A model generated the notes under the pieces. It did not search any database and had not been told where the DNA came from. It was given only the letters and a program-made list of their open reading frames with translations. Source: Arthonia radiata (Eukaryota; Ascomycota; Arthoniomycetes; Arthoniales; Arthoniaceae). Taken from it: a stretch of DNA of 64,000 bases. This document shows, piece after piece, positions 1 to 10,785 of this stretch. Numbering within the stretch: the stretch's first letter is position 1; every line of letters starts with the position of its first letter. The DNA lies in the NCBI GenBank assembly GCA_002989075.1, contig PSQN01000004.1, positions 558,001-622,000 of the forward strand, written 5' to 3'. The translations under genes and the position numbers were made by a program.

Positions 1-939
1 TTCACTCTTTCCGCGACTTCATGCCACGAATCGGTGCCTCGTCGAGTAAGAGCGCCGTTGAATAGCACTTCGATCGAGTCATTTCGTCTGCCTAACTCTG
101 CATACGCTTGTGACAGCAGACTATGCGCGACAAACACTTCTGGATTCAACTGTATCGCATCAATGCAATTCTGAGCGCAGTCTTCATACCGCTTATCGAG
201 AAAGGCGTTAGTAGCCTGGCTCTGTAAAGCCTTGAACGCGTCGCTCGTCGGCGCCATTCGCGGGCCACGCTTGCCTTTGCGCCCAATGCCTCTGCCTTCG
301 CCTCTTGGCGCACGGCGAGGCGCCCTTGTCTTGTTACCAAACAGATCTCCATCGATTTCACCATCATCTAACGAGGCGGCTCGCGCACCGCGGATACTGC
401 CTCCTCGCCCTCTAGGTCGACCAACACCGCGACCGCGCCCTCGATCGCCACGTCCTCGACCTCGACCCCTACCCCTAGCGTTTGATCGTCCGCTGCGGAC
501 CGTACCCTCATCTTCTACTCCCGAGTCAGAGAGCGGATCGTCATCTTCTTCATGGATATTAACATGAGCAGGATCAAAGTCCGTATCATTTTCGGCATCA
601 CGTAGCTTTTGCTGCTCGACCTTGAAAGCGGCAACACGCTCCTCAGTTGAATCATCAGACGAGGTGTCATCTAATGGCTGAGCGTCACGCTCGTATGCAA
701 ATCCATCATTTTCATCATAGTCACCATTGGCAAAGTCGTGAGCGAATCGGTCTACGCCGTCCGTGTAAGAACTAATGCCTGGCACAAAGTATGGACCGCC
801 TTGAGTAAAAGATGGGTTGGCCGAGCCTGGCTCAGGATACTCTGCCGACATCTTGTCTGCAATCAAGCGTGAATCCAATTTACCGAGCGTCTTCACGTGA
901 GCTCACCATGTCAATATCTTCTTCCTCAAGATCGTCCAT
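1..939 (-). CDS. sfc4: TFIIIC TPR subunit (Sfc4/Tfc4-like), 3' part outside window
   Basis: This is the N-terminal part of a TPR protein that runs off the left edge. The long exon (from about 856 down to 1) reads from MSAEYPEP through an acidic stretch, then an Arg/Gly-rich low-complexity region (RGRGRGRG repeats), then a first TPR helix pair around YEDCAQNCIDAIQLNPEVF and AYAELGRRNDSIEVLF. An acidic/basic tail followed by TPRs of this form is characteristic of the tau131/Sfc4 subunit of TFIIIC, which binds RNA polymerase III promoters and recruits TFIIIB. Upstream, ATG at 939 opens MDDLEEEDIDM, followed by a GTGAGC donor at 906. Joining in frame needs an AAG acceptor at 852-854 rather than the nearer CAG at 857-859, so the start is uncertain (939 or 851). 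It is divergent from VTS1. Confidence 0.7.
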
Positions 940-1663
940 ATTAGCAAAGGGTGTTCGTGAAGGGTGATTACGACCTCGAGTAAGCTTTCATGGCTAATAT
1001 CGCCTTGTCATTCATAATCGCAAGATGATTCGGCTCTTAATGCATTTGCTACGATGGTTCTGGTGATGAAGAAGTGATTGGCTGATTGAGGCAGGGAGAG
1101 GCTGACGATATTGCGCACGTGCCATGCTCCAGCCATCTATTTTAAGCCACCAATGTCCAAATTGCCTGATTGGGCGATACGGACCTGCAAGCAATAATTG
1201 TTCGAAGAAATCGAAACTCTCTCCTCAGACACACCCTCGTCAGCTCAGTCACCCAACTCCCTCTTTGTTCGCTTCGCCAACCCGCTCCTACCCTTCTTAT
1301 CCACTGTCTTCCTACCCCCGATTTCGACATCCCTCTTCGCCAACTTCTTGTCCAGGTCGACTCCGTTTGCATCGACACAAAGTATTCCCCACACGACTCG
1401 CGCAGCATAACGGCTTTCGAGTCGCGCCCGAGTCTGTCCATGTAAGCTGAGCGCCCCAAACTTTCCAATTCACTCCCACTCACGACAGACGCTGACAAAC
1501 CGCTAGCGATAATCGCTCGTTATCAGTACGACTGCATTGTCAGTTGCCAGCTCCTTTGAGGACAGCCCGGACGCTGCAGGAGTCTCGCTTAATCTGACCA
1601 TATCAACACGATCTGTAATTTACCTACTGTTCTACTTTGAACAAACGACACTCAACGGCCATC
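940..1663. promoter_or_regulatory. Divergent intergenic region, TFIIIC subunit / VTS1
   Basis: About 720 bp between two genes transcribed away from each other, so it should hold both promoters and the 5' leaders. The VTS1 side has long C/T-rich tracts (about 1210-1340). I see no convincing coding exon here; the small frames on both strands lack family features. Confidence 0.5.
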
Positions 1664-3622
1664 ATGAATACAATCGGCAACCGTAACTCCACCCCTGAGA
1701 CGGGCAGCTCTGGCCTTCGTCCTCCAGTCTCTCGCTCAGCTTTTGGTGCTGCTCACCAGCTACGCTCCTCGACAGATATGAGCAATCAAAATGGTCCTTT
1801 GTCGGCGCGTGGCATTCGCCCTCAGTCTGACGTCTATCCTGGTCCGCGCGGCCAAGGCAACAATTCTGCCGATGAGGGCGATCAGGCCGTTCAGAAATGG
1901 ATCTCCGAGATCGATTCATACGAGAATACCCTTGAAGAAATGGCAGCTGCAACATTGGACAAGGACTTCAAAGACGAGCTCAGCGCCATTGAAGACTGGT
2001 TCCGTGTCCTTAGTGAGGCCGAACGCACAGCTGCGCTTTACGCACTCCTTCAGCAGACGACTCAAGTGCAGACTCAATTCTTCATTGGTGTCCTCAAATC
2101 AATGGCTGACACTCACCCAATGTCCGGCGTCCTTTCGCCGTCCAACTTTGGGGACAAAGGTGAGCATTCCGTCATTGAGCATTCAAGCTGTTGTATTAAC
2201 AAGGCCTCAGACCCCATGTCTAACCGTCTCAGCACTGCTATGAATCGGCTGAGCACCGACACTTCTCGACACTCTCTCGGATTTGCTGGAGGTCGCCCAC
2301 CACCATCGCCAGGTGCCAAGCGCAACTCGGGTCTGGCGCCTTCAGAGATCAACTCCATGTTCCCAGATGCCGCTGCTGCCATCGCCAGGAAAAAAGCGGA
2401 CTTCACCCAGAAGACAGGTACGGAGCCTCGCTCTAACCGAAGCAGCGCCGTTGTTGGCGACCGTGCGTCCTTGATCGCACCATCCATCAACGGGCCTCAG
2501 GAAGATTCGCGCAAGGATAGCATGGGCCAGCCTTCTCCTTGGGGCCGCAGCAACCGCGACCAAGACAACTCGGACCGTCCGAAGTCATCGTCCGGCCAGA
2601 CCCCCATGGGCCAATTCCAGCAGCCACCGCCGTCTGCCGGCCTTCGCAGCGGACGTCCTGCCAATCTCAACAGCGACAATAACATTCAGAGCACCAGCGT
2701 CAACGTCCCCGACAATGGCACAGCCGGTCTGAACATGCTCTCGCCTTATACTGGCAATTGGGGCTCACTTCAGAACACGCCCATGGTGCCGAACTTCAAC
2801 AACACCCAACAGACCAACAACGGTCAAGCTGACTTGGTCGCCAACGCTACTGCCATGAAGCTCGCTGCTCTATCCACTGTCACCAACCGCGTCCAGCTCG
2901 ACGATGCCCGCAAATTCCGCCGCGCCCGCTCTTCTGAGGGCCGTGGTCCAAACTCGCCTGGTCTGCCTTCAAACGGCATGATCATGACCGACCAGCACGG
3001 CCAGATGCTCACCCCGCAGCAAGCCGCCGCCCTCCAAGCACAGCAACTCGCAGCCATGCAAGGCCAGCGCTCTCGCCCCGTCTCCCCAGGTATCACACTC
3101 CAAGGCCAGCCGATCCAGAACATGAACATGAACCAGAACGGCTATCTCTCCGCCTACAACGCGCAACCGGGCTTAGTCAACGGTATGGCAGGGATGAGCC
3201 TCAGTGGCATGGGCGCCATGGGTATGGGAGGTATGGGAAGTATGGGAGGCATGGGTGCCGGCGATGGCTTCTTGCATGATCCCAACCAAATCGAGCGCGG
3301 TCGCAGCCCGCGTGGCAAGCGCGGCAACTCTCGTCCACCTGAGGACCCGACCGACGTCGAGCTGCTGAAGGACATTCCGTCTTGGCTACGCAGCCTGCGC
3401 CTGCACAAGTACACCGACAACCTGAAGGACATCAAATGGCAAGACCTCGTCAAGTTCGACGAGAAGGATCTGGAGGACCATGGTGTCACGGCCAAGGGCG
3501 CCCGAACGAAGATGCTGAAGGTAAGCCGAGAGCGCCTTCCTTCAATTGAAAGACTCAAGCTAACAAACCTTACCCAGGTCTTCCAAGAAGTCCGCGAAGC
3601 CCAGGAGAAAGGCCGCATTTGA
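1664..3622 (+). CDS. vts1: Vts1-like SAM-domain RNA-binding protein
   Basis: Post-transcriptional regulator of the Vts1/Smaug family; these bind stem-loops in mRNA through a C-terminal SAM domain and recruit the deadenylation machinery. The SAM domain is at the C-terminus (PSWLRSLRLHKYTDNLKDIK ... KDLEDHGVTAKGARTKML). The N-terminal block with KWISEIDSYENTLEEMAAATL and FRVLSEAERTAALYALLQQ is also typical. The middle is low complexity, rich in Ser, Pro, Gln and a Gly-Met run. Start is ATG 1664; the frame is open upstream to a TTG but has no earlier ATG. Two introns are proposed: 2160-2210 (51 nt, giving GDK|DPMSNRL) and 3521-3577 (57 nt, CTAAC branch, giving KMLK|VFQEV). Both are multiples of three with no stop, so the frame reads straight through them. 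Product 616 residues after splicing. Confidence 0.92.
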   Translation: MNTIGNRNSTPETGSSGLRPPVSRSAFGAAHQLRSSTDMSNQNGPLSARGIRPQSDVYPGPRGQGNNSADEGDQAVQKWISEIDSYENTLEEMAAATLDKDFKDELSAIEDWFRVLSEAERTAALYALLQQTTQVQTQFFIGVLKSMADTHPMSGVLSPSNFGDKGEHSVIEHSSCCINKASDPMSNRLSTAMNRLSTDTSRHSLGFAGGRPPPSPGAKRNSGLAPSEINSMFPDAAAAIARKKADFTQKTGTEPRSNRSSAVVGDRASLIAPSINGPQEDSRKDSMGQPSPWGRSNRDQDNSDRPKSSSGQTPMGQFQQPPPSAGLRSGRPANLNSDNNIQSTSVNVPDNGTAGLNMLSPYTGNWGSLQNTPMVPNFNNTQQTNNGQADLVANATAMKLAALSTVTNRVQLDDARKFRRARSSEGRGPNSPGLPSNGMIMTDQHGQMLTPQQAAALQAQQLAAMQGQRSRPVSPGITLQGQPIQNMNMNQNGYLSAYNAQPGLVNGMAGMSLSGMGAMGMGGMGSMGGMGAGDGFLHDPNQIERGRSPRGKRGNSRPPEDPTDVELLKDIPSWLRSLRLHKYTDNLKDIKWQDLVKFDEKDLEDHGVTAKGARTKMLKVSRERLPSIERLKLTNLTQVFQEVREAQEKGRI

Positions 3623-4261
3623 TCTTACTGTGCCATCAACACCCTGCGACTACAATTCACACTACAGCACTACAGAAGACAACCAACCTGGAGTTGACCC
3701 GAGCGCAGAGCCGGCGTCTGCGCTCACGAGACGATGAACGGTGTATGAACAGCCACGTCGATTGGATCAAACCATCCATGCAACATTACAAACAACCTCT
3801 AATATTGGAGTCTCTCGTTGATCGGAGATGAGGAGTCATGGTGTGTATGGAGGCGATGTTGATGTGGTGCACGGATATACCCTCTACTAATACCCTCACT
3901 TTCGTAGCTAGAGAGACGTATGGAATGGACAGGTGTGCAAAGATTCTCGAATTTCTACGTATGTCCTTAGAATACCTCAACTTGTTGCGTTCTTGTCTCT
4001 GTGCTCGGCTGCTGTCATGCATACTGCGTTTCGTCTCAGGTCTCAGCCTCTACGCAACAATATTCAAGGTTCGCTCGTATGAATATGACCCTCGTTCTGA
4101 GCGTTCAGATGGGTTCAGTAATACAGACACAACACGCATTCACAAGTACGGAAGAAATACTTTCATGCATGATATCTGATATTCATAACGTCATGACCCT
4201 ACGCCAGCGTATCTACACTCCCCCTCCCCCCTCTCATCACCACCCCCAACATCCAGCACTC
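3623..4261. other. Convergent intergenic region
   Basis: 3' ends of VTS1 (+) and the GH16 gene (-) face each other here. No coding signal recognised. A C-rich tract sits near 4216-4250. Confidence 0.5.
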
Positions 4262-5530
4262 CTACTGCCCATAAACCCTCAACCCCCTAACCCCCCACCA
4301 ACTCTCCTGCACCCCCTTCGCATCACTCACATACGCCCCGCAGCTCTGAGCCCCACTCGCCTGCGCCCTTCCATCAGCCTGCCACGCCTTATCCGGGATC
4401 GCCTGCCCACACAGCGCAATATTGAAAATCACCTGCATATCCTTAAAATGCCCCTGCCAGTCGCATCCACTTCCCCCGAACGTCGCCAGCGGCAGCCCGA
4501 ACTCGGCCGTATCTGGCTGAGTCCCATTACCCTGGAGTGACGCTGGCACAGAGTCAGGGGGGAAGAACCAAATGTTAATTCCGGCTTTCGTCCACGCTGT
4601 GGCGTAGACGCCTCCGCCTTGGGTGTTGAACGCGGGCCCGCCGGTGGCGAATTGGTGTTGTTGGACGTCTTTCTGTTCTACTTCGTCGTGGCGCTTGGTG
4701 TTGGGTGGGTTATTACTGGGTGTGACGCCGGAAACGGTGCCGAAAGGCGATTTGATCTGGCAGCCTTGGTTACCAGGTGTGGCGTAGGTGTCGCAGTTTC
4801 CCTGGAGGAGGGTGCCTTGGAAGGAGGTGTGGGAGCCGTTGCCCTGGAGGGCGCAGCCGGACGCCGCGTGCAGGGCCATGCTATTCGCGTTGGGGGATTG
4901 CGCGGTGCCCTGCGTCGTGGCGCCGTAAGCCATCGGCGCAGCCTGCTGTGTGAGCGGCGCATTCGGTGCGGATGCGGCGTGCACGCCCGAGGACGGGGAC
5001 GTCGCGGGCGTGCCAAAGGACTCGATGATGTCGATTTCGCCGCCGGCGGGCCACTCGCCCTGTCCTAGGAGCCAGAACGCCGGCCAAGTCCCCAGACCGA
5101 GCGGGAGGTGGTCGACATTGACGACGGTGAGCATAGGTGCGTTGTACGTTTTCTTGGACGCGATGCGGACGGAGTCGCGCATGGCCTTTTGCGGGGTCTT
5201 CATGTCGACGGACATGTAGGCCGCCCAGTTGGAGGTGCCGCCCATGGGGTTCTGCATGGAGGAGGTGGTGGCGGAGGGATTGTCGGTAGGGTAGAAGCCG
5301 ACGAGGCCTTCTTTTTCGGCGGTCGGGGAGTCGACGTAGGTTATGTTGCCTTGGGTTGGGTCTGCCTGTGAGAAGAAGTCGAAGCGGGAGAAGAAGTCTG
5401 TGGGGGAGACGGAGAGGTAGTCGTCTTGGAGGGTCCACTTTGGGTTTGTTGGTGGAGGGGGTGCCTGTGGGTAGGCGGATGTGGTGGTGAGTAGGGTTGC
5501 CGCGAGGGCGAGGATTGTGAGTTTCGTCAT
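4262..5530 (-). CDS. Secreted GH16 endo-beta-glucanase (laminarinase-like)
   Basis: Intronless 422-residue secreted glycoside hydrolase family 16 protein. A signal peptide covers about residues 1-19 (MTKLTILALAATLLTTTSA). The GH16 core follows: NWAAYMSVD, LGLGTWPAFWLLG and the catalytic motif GEIDIIE, in which the first Glu acts as nucleophile, the Asp supports it and the last Glu is the acid/base. Later blocks (GCQIKSPFGT, WTKAGINIWFFPPDSVP, GCDWQGHFKDMQVIFNIALC) are typical of fungal endo-1,3(4)-beta-glucanases acting on cell-wall or substrate beta-glucans. No C-terminal GPI-attachment tail is visible, so it is probably released. GC-rich codon use leaves long open frames on the opposite strand; these are shadows. 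Confidence 0.93.
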   Translation of the reverse strand: MTKLTILALAATLLTTTSAYPQAPPPPTNPKWTLQDDYLSVSPTDFFSRFDFFSQADPTQGNITYVDSPTAEKEGLVGFYPTDNPSATTSSMQNPMGGTSNWAAYMSVDMKTPQKAMRDSVRIASKKTYNAPMLTVVNVDHLPLGLGTWPAFWLLGQGEWPAGGEIDIIESFGTPATSPSSGVHAASAPNAPLTQQAAPMAYGATTQGTAQSPNANSMALHAASGCALQGNGSHTSFQGTLLQGNCDTYATPGNQGCQIKSPFGTVSGVTPSNNPPNTKRHDEVEQKDVQQHQFATGGPAFNTQGGGVYATAWTKAGINIWFFPPDSVPASLQGNGTQPDTAEFGLPLATFGGSGCDWQGHFKDMQVIFNIALCGQAIPDKAWQADGRAQASGAQSCGAYVSDAKGVQESWWGVRGLRVYGQ

Positions 5531-6873
5531 TTTGGGTCAGGAATAGTTGGGTAGAAAAGTGGTGCGAGAGAACTGAATGATGGCTGCCTGCGACCTGGCT
5601 GGCGGTTTATCTGGAGAAGTGAAAATGTCTGCGTTACCAGAGAGACCGCCGGCGGTGGTTGAAGTTGCTGCGATGGTGTCGCTCTGCGAACACGCGCAAA
5701 CGGTTGCTCGATCAACGACGGTGGGAGAAAATGATAATGAACGGTGTTCAGCGAAGGAAACACAAAGAGAATGAGCGTGGCGGGGAAATGCTCGTCAAGA
5801 GCAAGGAGAAGCGAAGGTGGAATGTAGATACAGCGAGGGCACAGAGCGAGTGTGGGTGCCACTTGGGCAGGCGAAGCAAGTGAGGGTGGACAATGACAAT
5901 CGCATTGTGCGGCGTTTGCATTCTTTATCTGGATTTCTGCAGAACAGTGCGCCGAAGCACGCGAAGCGACTTGGCTTGCCCTGGGCCTAGAATGAGTTTG
6001 CATGGGCTTATAGGAGCTTTTGCTTGGTCATTGGACATCTTGAACAGCGTAGATGCTGGACAGGTGCTAAAGGTGAGACTGCCAGGGAGGCGCGTAGTGG
6101 AGCACAATGCCTCACTTGAACAAACCGGACGCGTCTGATTGGCTGCGAACGATCGGAGGGTTTCTGAGAGCCTGTAGCTGCTTTCTGCGACTGTGAGGAA
6201 ATGCCATCGTAATGCTGAAACGCGTCCAAATTGTCGAGTCTCCAAAGCAGATAGGCCGTGGCTGGGGTGGAGAGATGAAGGTGAATAGCAGGGAAGAAGG
6301 AAGTGAGCACGGAGATGATCGCCATTAAGCCTCAAGGGTACCCTTGTGTCTTGGCGCAAGGTGCTTGTCCGAGCCTTTGTGACTTTTCATCCTGGTGGAG
6401 CTAGGGGCTATCGCTGCTATTATCTTTACTATCATCCACTTGCTTGGCATTAGATGTGCGAATGGTTGGCATGTGACATTCGCAGTATCGGCTTGGAAAA
6501 TAGTAAACACAGAACACAATTCTGACATCAATCGCATCTTGGTACACGTTGGGCTTGGATATCGGAACTTGGCGCGTGTTTGGGCCGGAAAGCAAGCGGG
6601 CCCTAGATCGGTACATGCAATGAGAGGGCCTCTGCAAGTATGTTCATCCTCTTCGCATGGAGCCGATCTGATGTTCCTGTGCTCCGTGCTATTTCGCGAG
6701 AGCTATAACGAGCCACTGGCCGGCAGTGCTCACTACTGTGTCAAGCCTTACATACCTATACTAAGTATACTGGTCGTGAAGAATCCGCCCCCAGTCTTTT
6801 GGAAAGAGTGTTCATATTCGTTCCATCTTCAAGGGCCTCGTAGCGGTACACTATGGATCGGTCGTGCCACGCT
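5531..6873. other. Long intergenic region
   Basis: 1.3 kb holding the GH16 promoter and the 3' side of the next gene. A 158-codon minus-strand frame upstream of the GH16 start lacks any domain and looks like leader or promoter sequence. Nothing else recognised. Confidence 0.4.
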
Positions 6874-8199
6874 TCACCCACCAGCGGCAGCCACAGGGAC
6901 TCGGCGAAATACTTTGGCAAAGAATCCCCTTCTTGGTGGCTTCTGGTGCTGTTCCTTTAGCTGCGCGTATTGTGCGGTGCCATCATACGGGCCCCAGCAC
7001 GGGGCGACGTTCAATGCGGACATCTGATCCAAAGAGTGGTCTGCTGCCCAGTTGTGGAACGGGATCTCGCCAATCTGCGTAGACACCCCTGTCTTGGTGG
7101 TTCGGTACGAACGACCCGCGACGGAGGGATCACGCTTGGGTGCGGTACATCCAGTAAGGGCAAAGCCGACATCAGGGCGACTTTTGAGGGTGTTTTTCAA
7201 TTCATCTCGAGTGTGCTGTCGTTGCAAGGAGGGGGGTTGCGTATGATGGTGGACGCCGCTCTCCGGGACCAGTGTGGAGCTCTGTGCGGCCTGTGGCCAG
7301 CGACTACCTTCAAATTGCCAAGGGATCATGACCGGCAAGTCCATAGCCGTAGTTCCACTCAGAGCCGGACTGGCAACGATGTCGACAGCCCTATTGGTTG
7401 CTTTGCCGTGCGAACGACCTTTCTTGCGTCGTTTTGCAGACTCTACTACGCCGTTCGGGGCCTGCGACTTCGAAAGTGAATTCGCGGTCGCCGTGGTAGA
7501 TGTCGAAGTCGAATCAGTGGAGCCTCGCTGCTCAATGCGGGGTCGGGTGCGGACGAAAGCGTACTGCAAGGGTTTCGAGGATCTGCGGACTGATGCTTTG
7601 TCCTTTGGAGACCGTGAAGCTTTGCTATTGTTGTTGGCATTCATTACCTTATGTCCTTGGGGATTTACATTTTCTGCACTCTTCGCCAATCGCCTTCGAA
7701 GTTGTGTCAGCTCTTGACAAGTTTCGAAGCATGAAGCCTCCGCAAGAATGGCTAGGCGCGTATAGTCGACATTCAAGTCTCGGGTGCGTGTCGAAGACTT
7801 GCCACGAGCGCTTGGCTTTGGGATCCCATCTTCTCGAGGCTTTTGATCAAGGAATGACCCAATGATGTCGACGAGTCCAGCGTTGAGCTTGACCAGGGTT
7901 GCTGCAAGTCGAGCGAGAGCCAGATTATCACCTTTTTGGAATCGGTCACCATGACTCTTGAGTCCTGCCGCATATTCGTGATGAATCGCAGTCGGAGCTG
8001 TTGTCGTTGAGACGTCTAGTCGGCGCGAGGAATAGATTCCTTTCGCAGAGGCTGACTTGCCGCTACTGGATTTACTCTTGCTCTTGATCTCAGCGGCCTT
8101 GTTCAGCCTGCTATGTTTGACCTTCGCAACTGTATCACGAAGACTGTAGAAGGCGGCAATGATGTTGGAGACTGTACTGGCAACGTCGTGGCCGCCCAT
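6874..8199 (-). CDS. Hypothetical fungal protein
   Basis: Intronless 441-residue protein that I do not recognise. The N-terminus MGGHDVASTVSNIIAAFYSL followed by RDTVAKVKHSRLNK resembles, in style, the amphipathic N-terminal helices seen on many fungal STAND/HET-associated proteins, but no NTPase or HET domain follows. The middle is Ser/Lys-rich (KSKSKSSSGKSASAKG) with a helical block around LARLAATLVKLNAGLVDIIGSFLD, then FETCQELTQLRRRLAK. The C-terminus ends in a basic helix (RRGFFAKVFRRV). The chosen start is ATG 8199; the frame extends further only from a TTG at 8256. Function unknown; the long uninterrupted frame on one strand is the main support. Confidence 0.6.
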   Translation of the reverse strand: MGGHDVASTVSNIIAAFYSLRDTVAKVKHSRLNKAAEIKSKSKSSSGKSASAKGIYSSRRLDVSTTTAPTAIHHEYAAGLKSHGDRFQKGDNLALARLAATLVKLNAGLVDIIGSFLDQKPREDGIPKPSARGKSSTRTRDLNVDYTRLAILAEASCFETCQELTQLRRRLAKSAENVNPQGHKVMNANNNSKASRSPKDKASVRRSSKPLQYAFVRTRPRIEQRGSTDSTSTSTTATANSLSKSQAPNGVVESAKRRKKGRSHGKATNRAVDIVASPALSGTTAMDLPVMIPWQFEGSRWPQAAQSSTLVPESGVHHHTQPPSLQRQHTRDELKNTLKSRPDVGFALTGCTAPKRDPSVAGRSYRTTKTGVSTQIGEIPFHNWAADHSLDQMSALNVAPCWGPYDGTAQYAQLKEQHQKPPRRGFFAKVFRRVPVAAAGG

Positions 8200-8837
8200 T
8201 GTGCTTGGAAGGGAGCAGCAGCCTCTCCACAGCCAGCCACAGCCAAAGCGACGCAAAGCGCTGCAGAGAGAATGGCGTGGTCAAGCTGCCGTTATTGTAG
8301 GCAGCACTCGAGTCATACACGCGCATTTCGACAGCCTCTTGTTTGTTGCCAATCCATTAGCGCATCTATTCCAGTAAGTAGCCGTCGAAAAAGCAACGCG
8401 AATGCAGGTGACTTGAGGTACAGCAGGAATGTGAAGGGTCTCATTGGAGGAGATGAAAACCAGGTCAACTGGGTCGGCGGGCTCGGGCGCTTGTTTCATG
8501 CAGGGCCGCAGCTTCCCAGAGCTATTGATTATTGTGAATGTATTGATGCAGATTGTGCAGCCGGTATGTTAAAACCTGTACATTTCATTTCCCATATGGC
8601 GTTGAAAGCCATTGCTTGCCCTCAGACTCCGGTCGCTATGTGTCGTTGAGATGTATCGTCAAGGTTCGTCGCTGAGAAGCGTGCAGTGATGGAGGACATG
8701 CAACTCATTGCTCCACGGACGCATCAAAATCGTTGAGATCGTGAGCAAAGCCTAACATCATGTTAAATCGTGGCGCGGGGAAATGTAAAGACTGTAACCT
8801 TGACGTTGGTCAGGCACTTGTCCGGATGTGCAAGAAC
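8200..8837. other. Intergenic region
   Basis: Lies between the start of the unknown gene (-) and the end of the SHMT gene (-). Plus-strand open frames here lack domain features. Nothing recognised. Confidence 0.4.
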
Positions 8838-10320
8838 TCATGCGTCGATGCCAGACACCGGCAGAGGGAACGTGGTCGCCCATGAAGCCACTTCTCTCTT
8901 CAAATCATTGATCTCTTGAACTTCACCACTAGCCACCCTCTTCTTGAAGTCGACGAGCCTGTTGGCTTCTTTCGGTAGCTCGCTCTGTATCTTCTTACAA
9001 AGCTTGACGGTGGTATCAATGTATCCAGCAATGCGCTTGAAGTCATCTTCGCCCATACCACGCGAGGTCATAGCAGGAGCACCAATCCGGATGCCACAGG
9101 GGGTGAGAGCTGATTTGTCTCCCGGAGTAGTGTTCTTGTTGCAAGCAATGTTGATGCGTTCCAACACCGCTTCCACACGGGCGCCATCGAGCTTCTCAGG
9201 CTTCAAATCCAACAATACCATGTGGTTGTCCGTGCCGTCTGTGACGAGCTTGTAGCCAAGAGTTTTGAACTCGTGTTCCAATGCTTTTGCATTTTTGATG
9301 ACTTGCTCTTGATATTGCTTGAACTCCGGCGTCTGTGCTTGCTTCAAGGCGACTGCGAGCGCGGTGATCGTGTGGTTGTGAGGGCCACCCTGGTGACCTG
9401 GGAATACGCTGAAATTGATTGGGCCCTCAAGGTCATAGAGTATCTCCTTATTCGTCTTCAGATCCTGCTTTCGTACACCCTTCCGGAAGAAGATCATTGC
9501 GCCTCTTGGTCCTCTAAGAGACTTGTGCGTAGTCGTAGTCACGATGTCCGCGTAGTCAAAGGGAGACTCATTCACGCCACCGGCCACAAGGCCTGAAATG
9601 TGTGCCATGTCGACCATGAGATAGCAGCCTGCCATATCGGCTGTTTCCCGCATGCGCTTGTAGTCGATGGTCCGGCAGTACGCACTCGTACCCGCAACAA
9701 TCACCTTCGGTCTGTACATCAGAGCATTTTCTTCCAGAGTTTCGTAGTCAATGATCCCGCTCTCGAGGTTGACTCGGTAGGGAAAGGTTTCGAAGTAGGT
9801 TGATACCGCCGATATCTTTTTCTGTGGTGTCTGGTACCCATGAGACAGATGCCCGCCGTGTGGCAAGTCGAGCCCCATCAATCGGTCATGCGGTCTCATG
9901 ATGGCCTGGTAGACCTGTAGATTTGCAGGGCTGCCACTCAGAGATTGAACGTTGACACCCCATTTCTCCGAATCGAGTCTGAAAGTCTGCAGAGCACGCT
10001 TCTGACATAATAGTTCGATCTCGTCAATGTGCTCATTGCCACCGTAATAGCGTGCTCCTGGGTAGCCCTCGGAGTACTTGTTCGACATTGGCGAACCCAG
10101 GGCATCGAAGACTGCTCGCGAAGTGACATTCTCGGAGGCGATAAGAAGAATGGATTCTCGTTGTCGTTGTATTTCTTGCCTCTAGCAACCGAATATCAGT
10201 AATGCTGCTTTTGGGCTACGACCGTATGCGTACCATGATTTCGGCTATCTCTGGATCGAGGTTCTTCAGCGGCGTCTCCATGAGGTCCTTGTGCGCCTCC
10301 GGCAGTGCGTAGGTCGCCAT
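8838..10320 (-). CDS. SHM2: Serine hydroxymethyltransferase, cytosolic
   Basis: PLP enzyme converting serine plus tetrahydrofolate to glycine plus 5,10-methylene-THF in one-carbon metabolism. Exon 1 is 10320-10234 ([20 protein letters not shown] ... EIAEIM), the intron 10233-10182 (52 nt, GTACGC...TAG), exon 2 10181-8838; 476 residues. Conserved blocks are [40 protein letters not shown], the PLP-lysine motif [13 protein letters not shown] and the C-terminal [14 protein letters not shown]. No mitochondrial presequence precedes the catalytic core, which points to the cytosolic isoform. It is divergent from HRD1, 465 bp away start to start. Confidence 0.97.
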
Positions 10321-10785
10321 TGTGCGGTGCAACAGCTGTGTGGTAGCGGAGGGTCGAGCCTATGCAATGGACGAAAAGAGACAAGAGCACAAGAGGACCG
10401 TCAAACACTTTTCGGCGACTAAATGCGGAAATTGGTGTGAGGATATTTCTCTGGGATACAGGACGAGAAGGCAATAATGATCTGATGACGGCGTATCAGT
10501 GAAATAATTGGATACTCCGAAAATCTAGCTACGCGAGTCAGTCTTCCGTCGCCGAAGCATCAGACGGAGCGCTAAGCCCTGTTGGTCCGGCGAATTCAAA
10601 TGCCTGTCAGCAGGGTCGTCATTAACACCTTCCTTTGCTCTCCCTTCACCCATTGATCCATCCTGGAGTATACACCCTAGGCTTCGAAGGTCGGCTATGC
10701 AATCAACCTGATATCGATGTTTGGCGTCGGCCGGTCATGAGCCATGTTTCCACAACCATAACCGTCGAGACAGTCACGACTAGCT
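10321..10785. promoter_or_regulatory. Divergent promoter region SHM2/HRD1
   Basis: 465 bp between two divergent starts. Open frames upstream of the HRD1 ATG are leader read-through. No specific site identified. Confidence 0.5.

Noticed and set aside
1637-1663. Upstream extension of VTS1 from 1637
   Set aside because: The codon at 1637 is TTG; the first ATG in this frame is 1664.
4619-5371. Plus-strand open frames opposite the GH16 gene
   Set aside because: Antisense shadows of a GC-rich gene; no domain, and composition mirrors the real strand.
5527-6003. 158-codon minus-strand frame upstream of the GH16 gene
   Set aside because: Low-complexity, no family features, overlaps the expected promoter and leader.
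10635-10785. N-terminal extension of HRD1
   Set aside because: It reads through intron 1 and the leader; the short exon 10786-10809 gives the family N-terminus.
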